NCBI RefSeq assembly: GCF_003002955.1
Contig: NZ_PVTJ01000005.1
Coordinates: forward strand, 248,001 to 312,000
Direction of reading: 5' to 3'
Length of the DNA: 64,000 bases
From: Glycomyces artemisiae
Lineage (GTDB): Bacteria > Actinomycetota > Actinomycetes > Mycobacteriales > Micromonosporaceae
The notes under the pieces are model-generated. The model made no database searches, was not told the origin of the DNA, and was given only the letters and a program-made list of their open reading frames with translations. The translations under genes were made by a program, and so were the position numbers. Below are positions 10,781 through 18,818 of the stretch, piece after piece. Position 1 is the stretch's first letter. Each line of letters begins with the position of its first letter.

Positions 10781-12901
10781 GTGGCGGAGCCCAAACCCCC
10801 GAACCTGCGCACCCGCGTCTCCACCGGCCTCCTCGCCGTCGTCGCGATCCCCTTGGTGCTGCCCGCCGCCGAACCCCTCTTCCAGGGCAACCTCACCCTG
10901 CGCCTCCTCATCGCCGTCGCCCTCGTCGTCCCCGGCGCGTTCATCGGCCTCCGCAGCCTCCGCCTCCGGCGCACCGCCCCCCGCGCCGCCGAGGACCGCG
11001 CCGACCTCCACGACGCGCTCGTGCTCCTCGCCGCCGCGGTCGAAGAGGAATGGTCCCCCGAAGCGGTCCGCCTCGACCTCGCCCCCGGCGCCGACGCCCT
11101 CATCGACGTCCGCTGGCGCACCGCCCCCGGCCGCGGCGGCGCCTGGGGCGACCAGACCGGCGCCCTCTCCGAACTCCAGGAGCTGTACGACCAGACCGAC
11201 CACCACACCCTCGTCGTCCTCGGCGACCCCGAGTCCGGCAAGACCGCGTCCATGGTCAACCTGACCCTCGCCCTCCTCGACGCCCGCCCCGCCGACTCCG
11301 ACGCGCCCGTCCCCGTCCTCTTCCCCCTCGCCGACTGGGACCCCGACATGAGCCTTGAAGACTGGGTCGTGCGCCGCCTCGCCGACCAGCACGCCTGGCT
11401 CGGCGCCGACGAGCACGGCCGCGACCTGCCCCGGCGCCTCGTCCGCGGCGGCCTCATCCTGCCCGTCCTCGACGCCCTCGACGAGGCCCCCGCCAAGGCC
11501 CCGCGCACCGCCGTGCACAGCCGCGCCGCGCTCATCGAAGCGGTCAAGGACTCCCGGCACCTCCCCGGCGTCGTCGTCTCCTCCCGCCGCGCCGAATACT
11601 GGGAGGCCGAACGGCACGCCCGCCGCCCGGGCGCCGTCGTCATCGAACTCCAGCGGCTCGACACCGAGCAGATCCGCGCCTACCTCGACGCCGCGCTCCT
11701 CGACGGCGAACGCCCCCGCTGGGAAGGCGTCTTCGCCGCCCTCGACGGCGGCGGGCCCCTCGCCGACGCCCTCGCCACGCCCCTCGTCCTCGCCCTGACG
11801 CCCAAGGTCTTCGACGGTGCGAGCCCGGACGCCGACCCCGCCCGCCTCACCGGCTTCACCGACCCCGAGACCCTCAAGGCCCACGTCCTGCGCGAGTTCG
11901 CCCCCACCCGCTTCGCCCTGGCCCCCAGCGAAGACGACCGCCGCCACGGCCGCGTCGCCCGCGAGGACGCCATGCGCTGGCTCGCGTTCATCGCCGGCGG
12001 GACCGCCCGCGGCGACGACCGCGAGCCGATCCGCTGGTGGCGCCTCTCGCTCCTCGCGCGCCGCCCCACCCGTATCGCCGCATGCGCCGTCGGCGCGGCC
12101 CTCAGCTTCGCCTCGGTCTTCATGGGCGGCGCGATCGGCTTCCCCCGCACCGGCCTCGGCACGCCCGCGGCCATGGCGGTCGCCGCGCTCCTCGCCGTCG
12201 TCGCCGCCGTCGCCCTCGGCACCGCCTGCTACCGCAACCAGCCGCCCGCCCCCGCCGAGACCCAGGTGCAGGTGGACGGGCAGCACCTCATGGCCGCGTT
12301 GAAGAGCGGCGTCCCCATCTTCATCTTCGCCACCGCCGCCGGGATCGCCATGATCGGCGTGACCCGCGGCCCCATCGTCGGCTTCGCGTTCGCCGTCCCC
12401 ATCGCCGCCATGTACGCGATGGTCGCCCCCGACGCCGAGCCGACCGCCACCAACCCGCGGCTGCTCCTGCGCCGCGACCTGCGCGTCGGCTACGTCTTCG
12501 GCGCCGCCTACGGCCTCCCCGCGTTCCTCGTCGGCCTCCTCATGTCCGGCGACTGGCTGCTGGGCGCGGTCTTCGGGCTCGCCGCCGCCCTCGCGGGCGC
12601 GATGCTCTACGGCCTCCAGTGGTTCTTCGCCCTCCAGGGAGGCAAGGCGGGCGCCGCGGCGTTCGTCCACCTCGGACTCGCGGTGCTCGCGCTGGCGCCC
12701 CGGGGCCACCTGCCGTGGCACGTCATGCGGTTCCTCGAAGAGGCCCACCACCGCGGCGTGCTGCGCCGTCAGGCCGGGGGCGCGTACGTGTTCCGCCACG
12801 AGAGCGTCGCCGCGGCGATCGAGGCGTGGGCGCCGCCCTCAGTTCTGCCAGGCCCCCGTGGCGAACGAGAAGGAGCGCAGCCGCTTCCGCACGTCGAGTG
12901 A
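10781..12901 (+). CDS. NACHT-type STAND NTPase with membrane domains
   Basis: A 706-residue protein with a GTG start preceded by GGAAGGAGA. Two hydrophobic segments near residues 15-58 are followed by a NACHT-like NTPase: Walker A GDPESGKT at 148-155 and an extended Walker B LPVLDALDEA near 228-236, where the second acidic residue pair is the NACHT hallmark. After a helical region, about six hydrophobic segments occupy roughly residues 430-640. A short tail has the YVFRHESV motif seen after the NTPase in related actinobacterial proteins. It is probably a membrane-bound signalling or conflict ATPase; some bacterial NACHT proteins are antiphage, but this one is untested. Its last 63 bp overlap, tail to tail, the end of the phospholipase D gene. 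Confidence 0.85.
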   Translation: MAEPKPPNLRTRVSTGLLAVVAIPLVLPAAEPLFQGNLTLRLLIAVALVVPGAFIGLRSLRLRRTAPRAAEDRADLHDALVLLAAAVEEEWSPEAVRLDLAPGADALIDVRWRTAPGRGGAWGDQTGALSELQELYDQTDHHTLVVLGDPESGKTASMVNLTLALLDARPADSDAPVPVLFPLADWDPDMSLEDWVVRRLADQHAWLGADEHGRDLPRRLVRGGLILPVLDALDEAPAKAPRTAVHSRAALIEAVKDSRHLPGVVVSSRRAEYWEAERHARRPGAVVIELQRLDTEQIRAYLDAALLDGERPRWEGVFAALDGGGPLADALATPLVLALTPKVFDGASPDADPARLTGFTDPETLKAHVLREFAPTRFALAPSEDDRRHGRVAREDAMRWLAFIAGGTARGDDREPIRWWRLSLLARRPTRIAACAVGAALSFASVFMGGAIGFPRTGLGTPAAMAVAALLAVVAAVALGTACYRNQPPAPAETQVQVDGQHLMAALKSGVPIFIFATAAGIAMIGVTRGPIVGFAFAVPIAAMYAMVAPDAEPTATNPRLLLRRDLRVGYVFGAAYGLPAFLVGLLMSGDWLLGAVFGLAAALAGAMLYGLQWFFALQGGKAGAAAFVHLGLAVLALAPRGHLPWHVMRFLEEAHHRGVLRRQAGGAYVFRHESVAAAIEAWAPPSVLPGPRGEREGAQPLPHVE

Positions 12902-14425
12902 TCCGGGGTCGACCCCGAGCGCCCGCAGGTACGCCGCCGAGTCCTGGGTCCCGCCGGGGAACCCGCCCGCGTCCCCGGGGAACGGCAGCACCCGGCAGGG
13001 CACGGGACGGTCCGGCGCCTCGACGAGCATGCGCCGCTTCGCCTCCGCGCGTTCGCGCCACAGAGCGAGCCACCCGCCCGCGGGGCGCTCGCGCAGCTCC
13101 TCCGCGCCGACCCCGAGGTGCTCGGCCCACAGCCGCCGCCGCAGCGCCCCGATCTGCGCGTTCGTCGTCTTCGCTCCGGTGCCGTCGAAGTCGGCGATCG
13201 ACAGGTTCACCTCCGTGGCCCGCGCGTGGCGGGCCTCGCCGGGCCCGAACGCCCCGATGAGCCTGCCGCCCAGGCGCACCGGCCACGGGGCCCGCGCCAG
13301 GTGCTCGGACGCGAGCTGCGAGAGCCCGTCGAGGTTCGCCGAGCCGACCGTGGCCCACGCGTCGTCGGCGACGGCCACTTTGGAGTGGATGTGGGTGCGG
13401 ATCACCGAGCGGCCCTGGTGGCTCCACGCGGTGAACACCCCGAGCCGCTCCGCGGCGTCCCCGGCCCTGCGGAACAGCCGCTCCAGCGCGTCGCGCTGCC
13501 ACTGCGGGTACCCGGGGATGTCGGGCCTGGCGTTGAGCAGCGCGATCACCTGCAGCCGTTCGCTGCCGCGCAGCGCCGCGGCGACGGCGTCGGCGACCTC
13601 CACCGACGTCAGGTACTGGTTCTCCAGGTACACGAAGTCCTCGGCCTGCTCCAGCGCCCGCCGGTACGACTCGAAGATCCCCGTCTCGCCCTCCGGCAGG
13701 CCGCGGTACCGGGCGCCGTGGAGCGTGCGGGTCACCTGCACCTGAAGGGTTCCCGCGGGTCCGGGCGGCTCGGCCGGAGGCAGGTCCGCGGGCCCGGCGT
13801 GTCCCCAGTGGAGCAGGAACGCGGCGTCGACGTCGGCGACGGCGGGGCCGCGCACGACCGCGCTCACGTCGTGCGTCGGCGCCAGGACCGAACTGCGCCA
13901 CCGCAGGTGCCCGCGCCGGGGATCGTCCACGAGGTGCCCGGTCCCGTCGAAGTACTCCTGCGCGAAGATCGACCCGATCGAGAACGCGACGGCCCCGTCG
14001 ATGACGAACAGCTTCGCGTGCACCGGCACGGCCTGCGGCGTGCGCAGCCGCCTGATCCGCACCTCCGCCTTGCAGCGCTTGCCGTACCGCTCGAAGAACC
14101 GCTCCACCTGCCGCGAGGTGTTCGCGGGGGACCAGACCGGGAGCACGTGGTTGAGCAGGACGCTCACCTCGGCGCCGTTCGCGGCGGCCTGCGCGAGCCG
14201 CTCCTCCAGCCTGACGCTCCAGGGCGCGCCGGGCCGGCCCTCGACCGGCTCCCCGAAGCCCATGCGCACGTGCGGCACGTCGAGCATGAACAGCATGCAG
14301 CGCACCGACTCCCGCGCCGACCCGACGGCATCGGCCAGGCGTCCCCACGCGTCCTCGTTGTCCACCAGGAACTCCACGGCGTTCCCGCCGGTCGGGCGCG
14401 GTCCCTGGGCGGCGGCCGGGTTCAC
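12839..14425 (-). CDS. Phospholipase D-like / cardiolipin synthase-like protein
   Basis: A 528-residue member of the phospholipase D superfamily with two HKD motifs: HAKLFVIDG near residue 132 and [11 protein letters not shown] near 343, each followed by the Gly/Ser-rich GS..F or GSANLD element. These catalyse phosphatidyl transfer or phosphodiester hydrolysis. I chose the GTG at 14425, which overlaps the PAP2 stop as GTGA; an in-frame ATG at 14467 would extend the overlap to 46 bp. Coupling to a lipid phosphatase suggests joint phospholipid remodelling. No signal peptide is obvious. The 3' end overlaps the convergent NACHT gene by 63 bp with no terminator between them. Confidence 0.87.
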   Translation of the reverse strand: MNPAAAQGPRPTGGNAVEFLVDNEDAWGRLADAVGSARESVRCMLFMLDVPHVRMGFGEPVEGRPGAPWSVRLEERLAQAAANGAEVSVLLNHVLPVWSPANTSRQVERFFERYGKRCKAEVRIRRLRTPQAVPVHAKLFVIDGAVAFSIGSIFAQEYFDGTGHLVDDPRRGHLRWRSSVLAPTHDVSAVVRGPAVADVDAAFLLHWGHAGPADLPPAEPPGPAGTLQVQVTRTLHGARYRGLPEGETGIFESYRRALEQAEDFVYLENQYLTSVEVADAVAAALRGSERLQVIALLNARPDIPGYPQWQRDALERLFRRAGDAAERLGVFTAWSHQGRSVIRTHIHSKVAVADDAWATVGSANLDGLSQLASEHLARAPWPVRLGGRLIGAFGPGEARHARATEVNLSIADFDGTGAKTTNAQIGALRRRLWAEHLGVGAEELRERPAGGWLALWRERAEAKRRMLVEAPDRPVPCRVLPFPGDAGGFPGGTQDSAAYLRALGVDPGSLDVRKRLRSFSFATGAWQN

Positions 14426-15072
14426 TCGGCGGGCGCCTTCGGGGCCCACAGTCCCCTTGCGCGCCATGAGATGAGCGAGGCGATCGTCCCGGCCGCGATC
14501 CCGGAGGCGAGGTCGGCGAGGTAGTGCTGGTGCATGAACAGCGTCGAGAGCACGATGAGCGCGCACCAGGCCGTGCAGAGGACGCCCGCCTTGCCGCCGT
14601 AGCGGAGCCAGTGGATCGCGAACACCGTGGAGAACCCGGTGTGGAGGCTCGGGAACGCGTTGTACGGCTCGTCGTTGCCGTACACGAACCGGACCAGGTC
14701 CGGCAGGAACCCCTCCCCGATCTCGACCGGACGCTCCACATAGGTCTGCACCGTGAGGTAGCACGTGTACGCGATGAGCAGCAGGATGATCCCCGCCAGC
14801 AGCGTGCTCAGCGCCAGATCCGCGGACTTGACGGCGAACACGACGGCGGTGAGGACCGCGAGGAGGAACGCCGAGAGGTACGGGATCGCGAACGCGGGCA
14901 CGAACGGGATGTGCTCGTCGAGCGGCGTGCGCGGGATCCAGTCGGCGGGGCCGTGGTTCAGGGCCCCGTAGCACGAGTAGAGCCCGCCGAGGACGAGGGC
15001 GAACCCGAGCGCGAACAGCACCTCGCGCCGGGCCCGGAGGGGATGTGCGGTCATCGTGTCAGCTTGGCACAT
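14422..15072 (-). CDS. PAP2-superfamily membrane phosphatase
   Basis: About 216 residues with six hydrophobic segments. The PAP2 signature is visible as [11 protein letters not shown] near residue 139 and [11 protein letters not shown] near 186, which supply the catalytic histidines. Such proteins dephosphorylate lipid phosphates or transfer phospho-alcohol headgroups; the SLH.G plus HYL.D form is that of inositol-phosphorylceramide-synthase-like members. It starts at the ATG at 15072 or six codons later at 15054; neither has a strong ribosome site. Its stop overlaps the PLD start, so the two are made together. The adjacent ADP-ribosylglycohydrolase ends 33 bp upstream. Confidence 0.85.
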   Translation of the reverse strand: MCQADTMTAHPLRARREVLFALGFALVLGGLYSCYGALNHGPADWIPRTPLDEHIPFVPAFAIPYLSAFLLAVLTAVVFAVKSADLALSTLLAGIILLLIAYTCYLTVQTYVERPVEIGEGFLPDLVRFVYGNDEPYNAFPSLHTGFSTVFAIHWLRYGGKAGVLCTAWCALIVLSTLFMHQHYLADLASGIAAGTIASLISWRARGLWAPKAPAE

Positions 15073-15105
15073 CGGCGCTTCGGATGCGGCGCAGCCGTTT
15101 CCGCT

Positions 15106-16059
15106 TCACGCCTCGGCGAGCAGCCCCGCGAGTGCCGTGATCACCTCGCGGCCCTCCACCTGCGAGGCCCACTCCCGCGGCAGGGCCGCGTGGCCGTACG
15201 CGGCGCCGTACAGGTTCCCGAGGATCGCGCCGGTCGAGTCGGAGTCGCCGCCGTGGCTCACCGACGCGACGAGCCCGTCCCGCACCTCGTCGGTCCCGAG
15301 CAGGCAGTACACGGCGATGGCGAGCGCCTCCTCCGCCACCCAGCCCTCCCCGAGCGGTGCGCACGTGTTCGGCCCGGGCGGGACGGTCCCGGCGAGCGCG
15401 TACGCCTGCTGGAGCGCGTCGGCGGTCTCGGACCGGTCGAGGGTGCGGCGCAGGTGCAGCATCGTCTCGGAGACGGCCTTCTGCGGGGCCTCCCCGTTCA
15501 TCAGGTGCGCGGTGATCATCGCGAACGCGCCCGCGGAGGACCCGGCCGTCGGGTGCCCGTGCGTGAGCATCGAGCACTCCTCGGCGAGCCGGTACGCCTC
15601 GGCGGGGGAGAAGCGCAGCCCGAACGGCGCCGACCGCATGACCGTGCCGCAGCCCTTCGAGTTCGGGTTGACCCCGGGCCTCGCGCCGTGGGCGAGCCCG
15701 GAGATGCACGCGTTCCCCGGCGCGCGCCGCGCGTACAGCCACGGCTGCGCCGCGAGGCCCTCGGACGCCAAGGGCGGCATGGGCTCCCGCTGCGTCTCCA
15801 GCCACCGCAGGTACGCCTCCCGCACCGACTCGACCTCCCCGCCCGGCTGCGCCAGCAGCAGCCCCTCGACGGTGAACAGCGTCATCTGCGTGTCGTCCGA
15901 GACCCGGTTGTACCGCATCTCGGTGACCCCGCCGGGTCCGAACTCCTCCTCGATGAACCGCCATGCGTCGAACTCCACCTGATACCCGAGGGCATCCCCG
16001 ACCGCCCCGCCGACCAGACACCCGAGAACGCGGTCGTACCGCGAAAGCGCTTCTGTCAC
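15106..16059 (-). CDS. ADP-ribosylglycohydrolase family protein (DraG/ARH-like)
   Basis: A 317-residue all-helical hydrolase of the DraG/ARH family, which removes ADP-ribose from proteins or related acceptors using two Mg ions. The metal-binding signatures are SDDTQMT (residues 54-60) and HGGDSDSTGA near 265, both intact. The early GCLVGGAVGDALG motif is also typical. It stands 33 bp upstream of the PAP2-PLD pair on the same strand and may be co-transcribed with it. No ADP-ribosyltransferase partner is visible in the window, so the substrate cannot be inferred. Confidence 0.9.
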   Translation of the reverse strand: MTEALSRYDRVLGCLVGGAVGDALGYQVEFDAWRFIEEEFGPGGVTEMRYNRVSDDTQMTLFTVEGLLLAQPGGEVESVREAYLRWLETQREPMPPLASEGLAAQPWLYARRAPGNACISGLAHGARPGVNPNSKGCGTVMRSAPFGLRFSPAEAYRLAEECSMLTHGHPTAGSSAGAFAMITAHLMNGEAPQKAVSETMLHLRRTLDRSETADALQQAYALAGTVPPGPNTCAPLGEGWVAEEALAIAVYCLLGTDEVRDGLVASVSHGGDSDSTGAILGNLYGAAYGHAALPREWASQVEGREVITALAGLLAEA

Positions 16060-16122
16060 GCCGGAATTCTAAAGCGCCCCCGCCGCACCGCCCTCTTCCG
16101 CGGGCGCCGCTCGGGAAAGCGC

Positions 16123-16150
16123 ACGGCCCCGGGCGAGTGCCCGGGGCCGT
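16123..16150 (-). terminator. Terminator of vapBC (minus strand)
   Basis: A perfect 12-bp stem (ACGGCCCCGGGC with its complement) around a GAGT loop lies 7 bp past the vapC stop. Flanking GCACG/CGTGC could lengthen the pairing. Confidence 0.7.
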
Positions 16151-16156
16151 CGTGCA

Positions 16157-16561
16157 TTAGGGCCGGATGTCCCGTTGTCGGACTTCGGGTATCACCGATG
16201 CGACCGCGCGGTAGTCGTTGTCGACATGCAGGATCGTCAGATCGTGGTGCGCCGCGGTCGCGCACACGAGCAGGTCGACGACGTCCGCACTGCGGTGCTG
16301 GCCGACCTGGGTGAGCTTGTACTGCGTGGATTCGATCCAGGCCCAGGCCCGCTTCGGCACCGGAATGTGGCCGAACGACAGGTCGAGCCGCTCCGCCATC
16401 TGGTCCCGGTGCCGGGAACTCCTAGCGGAGTAGAGGATCTCGGTTCTGGTGGCATCGCAGATGCCCACGGTCTTCGCGGAGATCTCCTGTTCCCAGACTT
16501 CCCTTGTGGACGGCACTCGAAGGAGTTCCCAGACTGCGGAGGTATCGATGAGATAGACCAT
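16157..16561 (-). CDS. VapC-type PIN-domain toxin
   Basis: A 134-residue PIN-domain ribonuclease. The acidic metal-binding residues are Asp6 (LIDTS), Glu41 (RTEIL), Asp96 (ADVVDLL) and Asp114/Asp116 (HVDND). PIN toxins of VapBC modules cleave RNA, often tRNA, and are neutralised by the partner antitoxin. The antitoxin gene ends 7 bp upstream. The reading frame is complete and all acidic residues are present, so it should be active. Base composition looks less GC-rich than in neighbouring genes, consistent with a mobile module. Confidence 0.9.
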   Translation of the reverse strand: MVYLIDTSAVWELLRVPSTREVWEQEISAKTVGICDATRTEILYSARSSRHRDQMAERLDLSFGHIPVPKRAWAWIESTQYKLTQVGQHRSADVVDLLVCATAAHHDLTILHVDNDYRAVASVIPEVRQRDIRP

Positions 16562-16568
16562 CTGTCGG

Positions 16569-16820
16569 CTATGCGTCCTGCTCTTCCTCGGCGAACGCGG
16601 CCTTCCAAGCTTCCTTGGCCGCTCGGTGCGCCTCGGCGGCGGCGTCGAAATCGCCTCGCGCCCCCATCTCGGCGAGTTCCCTCAACGCTTGAAGGCGCTT
16701 CGTTCGAGCGGCGTACTCCTCAAGCGCGCGGTTGATGGTCTCCTTCTTGGTCTTCGTGCCCATCAGCTGCATGGCCTCGGCCAGCGCTTCGTCGTTGATG
16801 TCGACTTGCGTCAGCGACAT
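16569..16820 (-). CDS. VapB-type antitoxin
   Basis: An 83-residue antitoxin of the short VapB (DUF2191-like) type. The N-terminus SLTQVDINDEAL and the TKKETINRALEEYA helix-turn region give a ribbon-helix-helix DNA-binding fold; the charged C-terminal tail would wrap the toxin. I prefer the ATG at 16820 because GTGAGG lies just upstream; a GTG at 16826 is the alternative. It precedes vapC by 7 bp, the normal antitoxin-first order, and probably represses its own promoter. Confidence 0.87.
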   Translation of the reverse strand: MSLTQVDINDEALAEAMQLMGTKTKKETINRALEEYAARTKRLQALRELAEMGARGDFDAAAEAHRAAKEAWKAAFAEEEQDA

Positions 16821-16826
16821 TCGCAC

Positions 16827-16868
16827 CTCACATAATATCCATCGGGGTTGGACATCATCATGATATCA
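16827..16868 (-). promoter_or_regulatory. vapBC promoter with palindromic operator
   Basis: On the minus strand TATTAT (16837-16832) is a good -10 element. Upstream are two overlapping small palindromes, ATCATGAT (16857-16864) and TGATATCA (16861-16868), as expected for autoregulation by a ribbon-helix-helix antitoxin. A clear -35 is not seen. Confidence 0.5.
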
Positions 16869-16909
16869 GAGGTGAGGCGCGTTTCCGTGCATTTGAAGGC
16901 GTGTCGCGT

Positions 16910-17896
16910 CTAGCTTGTCGCGGCGGGTTCGGTGTCGCGTTCGAGGATGACGTCGCCTTCGCGCTCGCCGTGGATCTCGTAGTGGAGCGGGACCGCGTCG
17001 GCGTGGGGGGCGCGTTTGCGGAGGCTGAAGGGGACCGCGACCGCGGCCACCCAGAGGACGCCCGCGCCGAGCATGTGCAGGCCCACGAGCAGGACCGGCA
17101 GGTCCAGGTAGTACTGCGTGTAGCCGATGACGCCCTGGAGGAGCTCGATCGCGAGGAGCGCGTAGGCCGTGCGGATCGCGTGCTGCGGGGCCTTCACCGC
17201 GTGCAGGGCCGCGATGAGGGCCACCGTCAGGCCGACCAGCAGCCACACCAGGTCCGCGTGGAACTGCGACATCAGCGCCGGGTCGAGGCCGTTGCGCGGC
17301 GTGTCGGCGTCGCCCGCGTGCGGGCCCGAGCCGGTCACGATCGCGCCGAGCACGATCACCGCGGCCGCCACCGCGACCAGGCCGCGGCCCAGCAGGACCA
17401 CCGGGCGGGGGACCAGCGGAATGATCTCGCCGTCTGGCTCGCCCGAGCGCACGTACAGCGCGAACGAGAGCGCCACGAGCGGGATCGACGCCAGGAAGTG
17501 CAGGCCCACGACCCACGGGTTCAGGCCGGTCCACACGGTGATCCCGCCGATGACCGCCTGCACCGGCACGTACAGGCACGCCCCGAACGCCAGCTTCACC
17601 AGCGACGACCGCCGCGGCACCCGCAGCCACGCCGCGAGCAGCGCGGCGACCGCGATCGCCACGAGCACCCACGTCAGGACCCGGTTCCCGAACTCGATCG
17701 CGCCGTAGATCCCCATCTCGGGGGTCGCCACGAGCGAGTCCTCGGTGCACTTGGGCCACTCCGGGCAGCCCAGGCCCGACTCGGTCAGGCGCACCGCGCC
17801 GCCGGTCACGATGATGCCGACATTCGCGATCACACTGGCCAGCGCCCACCGGCGCACCGCGCCCGGCTTGCTGAACCACCGCTGCAACAGGTTCAC
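16910..17896 (-). CDS. ctaA: Heme A synthase (COX15/CtaA)
   Basis: A 328-residue membrane protein with about eight hydrophobic segments, which converts heme O to heme A for cytochrome c oxidase. Typical features are TGGAVRLTESGLGCPEWP near residues 31-48 with its cysteine, the EFGNR motif with the following heme-ligand region, and TGSGPHAGD in the second half. The position divergent from the suf operon is the usual actinobacterial arrangement. The charged cytosolic tail after the last helix is unremarkable. The start ATG at 17896 faces sufR across 158 bp. Confidence 0.93.
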   Translation of the reverse strand: MNLLQRWFSKPGAVRRWALASVIANVGIIVTGGAVRLTESGLGCPEWPKCTEDSLVATPEMGIYGAIEFGNRVLTWVLVAIAVAALLAAWLRVPRRSSLVKLAFGACLYVPVQAVIGGITVWTGLNPWVVGLHFLASIPLVALSFALYVRSGEPDGEIIPLVPRPVVLLGRGLVAVAAAVIVLGAIVTGSGPHAGDADTPRNGLDPALMSQFHADLVWLLVGLTVALIAALHAVKAPQHAIRTAYALLAIELLQGVIGYTQYYLDLPVLLVGLHMLGAGVLWVAAVAVPFSLRKRAPHADAVPLHYEIHGEREGDVILERDTEPAATS

Positions 17897-17974
17897 CCGG
17901 CGAACCTAACCCGCTGGGTATACCCAGGCGCCGTCCGGGTCTCCCGGTGTGGGCCGGACCGTCCCCTCCTGGTG

Positions 17975-17993
17975 TGAGGTTAGGCAACCCTGC
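17975..17993. promoter_or_regulatory. DtxR/IdeR-like iron box
   Basis: TGAGGTTAGGCAACCCTGC agrees at 14 of 19 positions with the IdeR/DtxR consensus TTAGGTTAGGCTAACCTAA, including the whole GGTTAGGC core. It lies between ctaA and sufR, about 60 bp before the sufR start, and could serve either promoter. Confidence 0.55.
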
Positions 17994-18018
17994 GTGCCCC
18001 GTCTCACGATCGCCCGTC

Positions 18019-18047
18019 TCGACGGTTCCCGGCGAATTAAGTAACAT
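18019..18047 (+). promoter_or_regulatory. Leaderless promoter of the suf operon
   Basis: TCGACG (18019-18024), a 17-bp spacer and TAACAT (18042-18047) form a plausible sigma-70 promoter. Seven bases later is the GTG at 18055, so the transcript would begin at the start codon. Confidence 0.5.
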
Positions 18048-18054
18048 TTATCTT

Positions 18055-18810
18055 GTGGAAATGGTGACGAGGGCGACCAGCCACTCGACGGACGGGGACA
18101 CCCGCCGCCGAGTGACCCGCCTCCTGCTCGAACGCGGCCACGCCACGGCCGCCGACCTCGCGCGGGACCTCGGCATCACCGCCACCGCCACCCGCCGCCA
18201 TCTCGACGCGATGGAGGCCGAAGGCCAGGTCGAGACCCGCGTGGTCAAGACCGCCGGACGCGGACGGCCCGCCAGGAGCTACCAGCTCACGCCCGCCGCC
18301 CGCACCTCCTTCGGCCACACCTACGACGACCTCGCGATGGAGGCGCTCCGGTGGATCCGCCGCTTCGAAGGCGAAGGCGCCGTCAGCGGCTTCGCCGCCG
18401 AGCAGGTCGCGCGCCTGGAGGCCCGCTGCCGGGCCGCCATGGACGCGGTCGACTCGGACGACCCGATGGCCCGCGCGCAGGCGCTGGCCACCGCCATGTC
18501 GAGCGAGGGCTACGCCGCCACGGCGTCGGTCATCGCCTCGGGCGGGCAGATCTGCCAGCACCACTGCCCGGTGGCGGGCGTGGCCGCGGAGTTCCCGCAG
18601 CTGTGCGAGGCGGAGACGCGGGTGATGAGCCGCCTGCTGGGCGTCCACGTCCAGCGGCTGGCGACGATCGCCAACGGGGACGGGGTGTGCACCACCCACG
18701 TGCCCGGCAAGAGCGGCCCCAGGGCCGCGCACGGCGCCGGAGGACGCGGACCCGTTCCGCTGCCCGCCCCCGAGCGTGCCCAGACCGACAACCCGACAGG
18801 TCGAAGGTGA
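18055..18810 (+). CDS. sufR: Iron-sulfur responsive transcriptional regulator SufR
   Basis: About 251 residues. The N-terminal winged helix contains [24 protein letters not shown]. The C-terminal half carries the cysteines that bind an iron-sulfur cluster: CQHHC (in [13 protein letters not shown]), LCEAET and GVCTTHVP. Holo-SufR represses the suf operon and releases it when the cluster is lost. I took the GTG at 18055 because it sits seven bases after a -10 element; an ATG two codons later is possible, and the longer frame back to 17947 has no ribosome site. It leads the operon, 8 bp before sufB. Confidence 0.9.
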   Translation: MEMVTRATSHSTDGDTRRRVTRLLLERGHATAADLARDLGITATATRRHLDAMEAEGQVETRVVKTAGRGRPARSYQLTPAARTSFGHTYDDLAMEALRWIRRFEGEGAVSGFAAEQVARLEARCRAAMDAVDSDDPMARAQALATAMSSEGYAATASVIASGGQICQHHCPVAGVAAEFPQLCEAETRVMSRLLGVHVQRLATIANGDGVCTTHVPGKSGPRAAHGAGGRGPVPLPAPERAQTDNPTGRR

Positions 18811-18818
18811 GACTTCAG

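Noticed and set aside
10781..12901. NACHT gene plus PLD, PAP2 and ADP-ribosylglycohydrolase as one defence island
   Set aside because: The NACHT gene is on the opposite strand, and the other three look like ordinary metabolic enzymes. There is no shared promoter or mobile-element context, so I report them separately.
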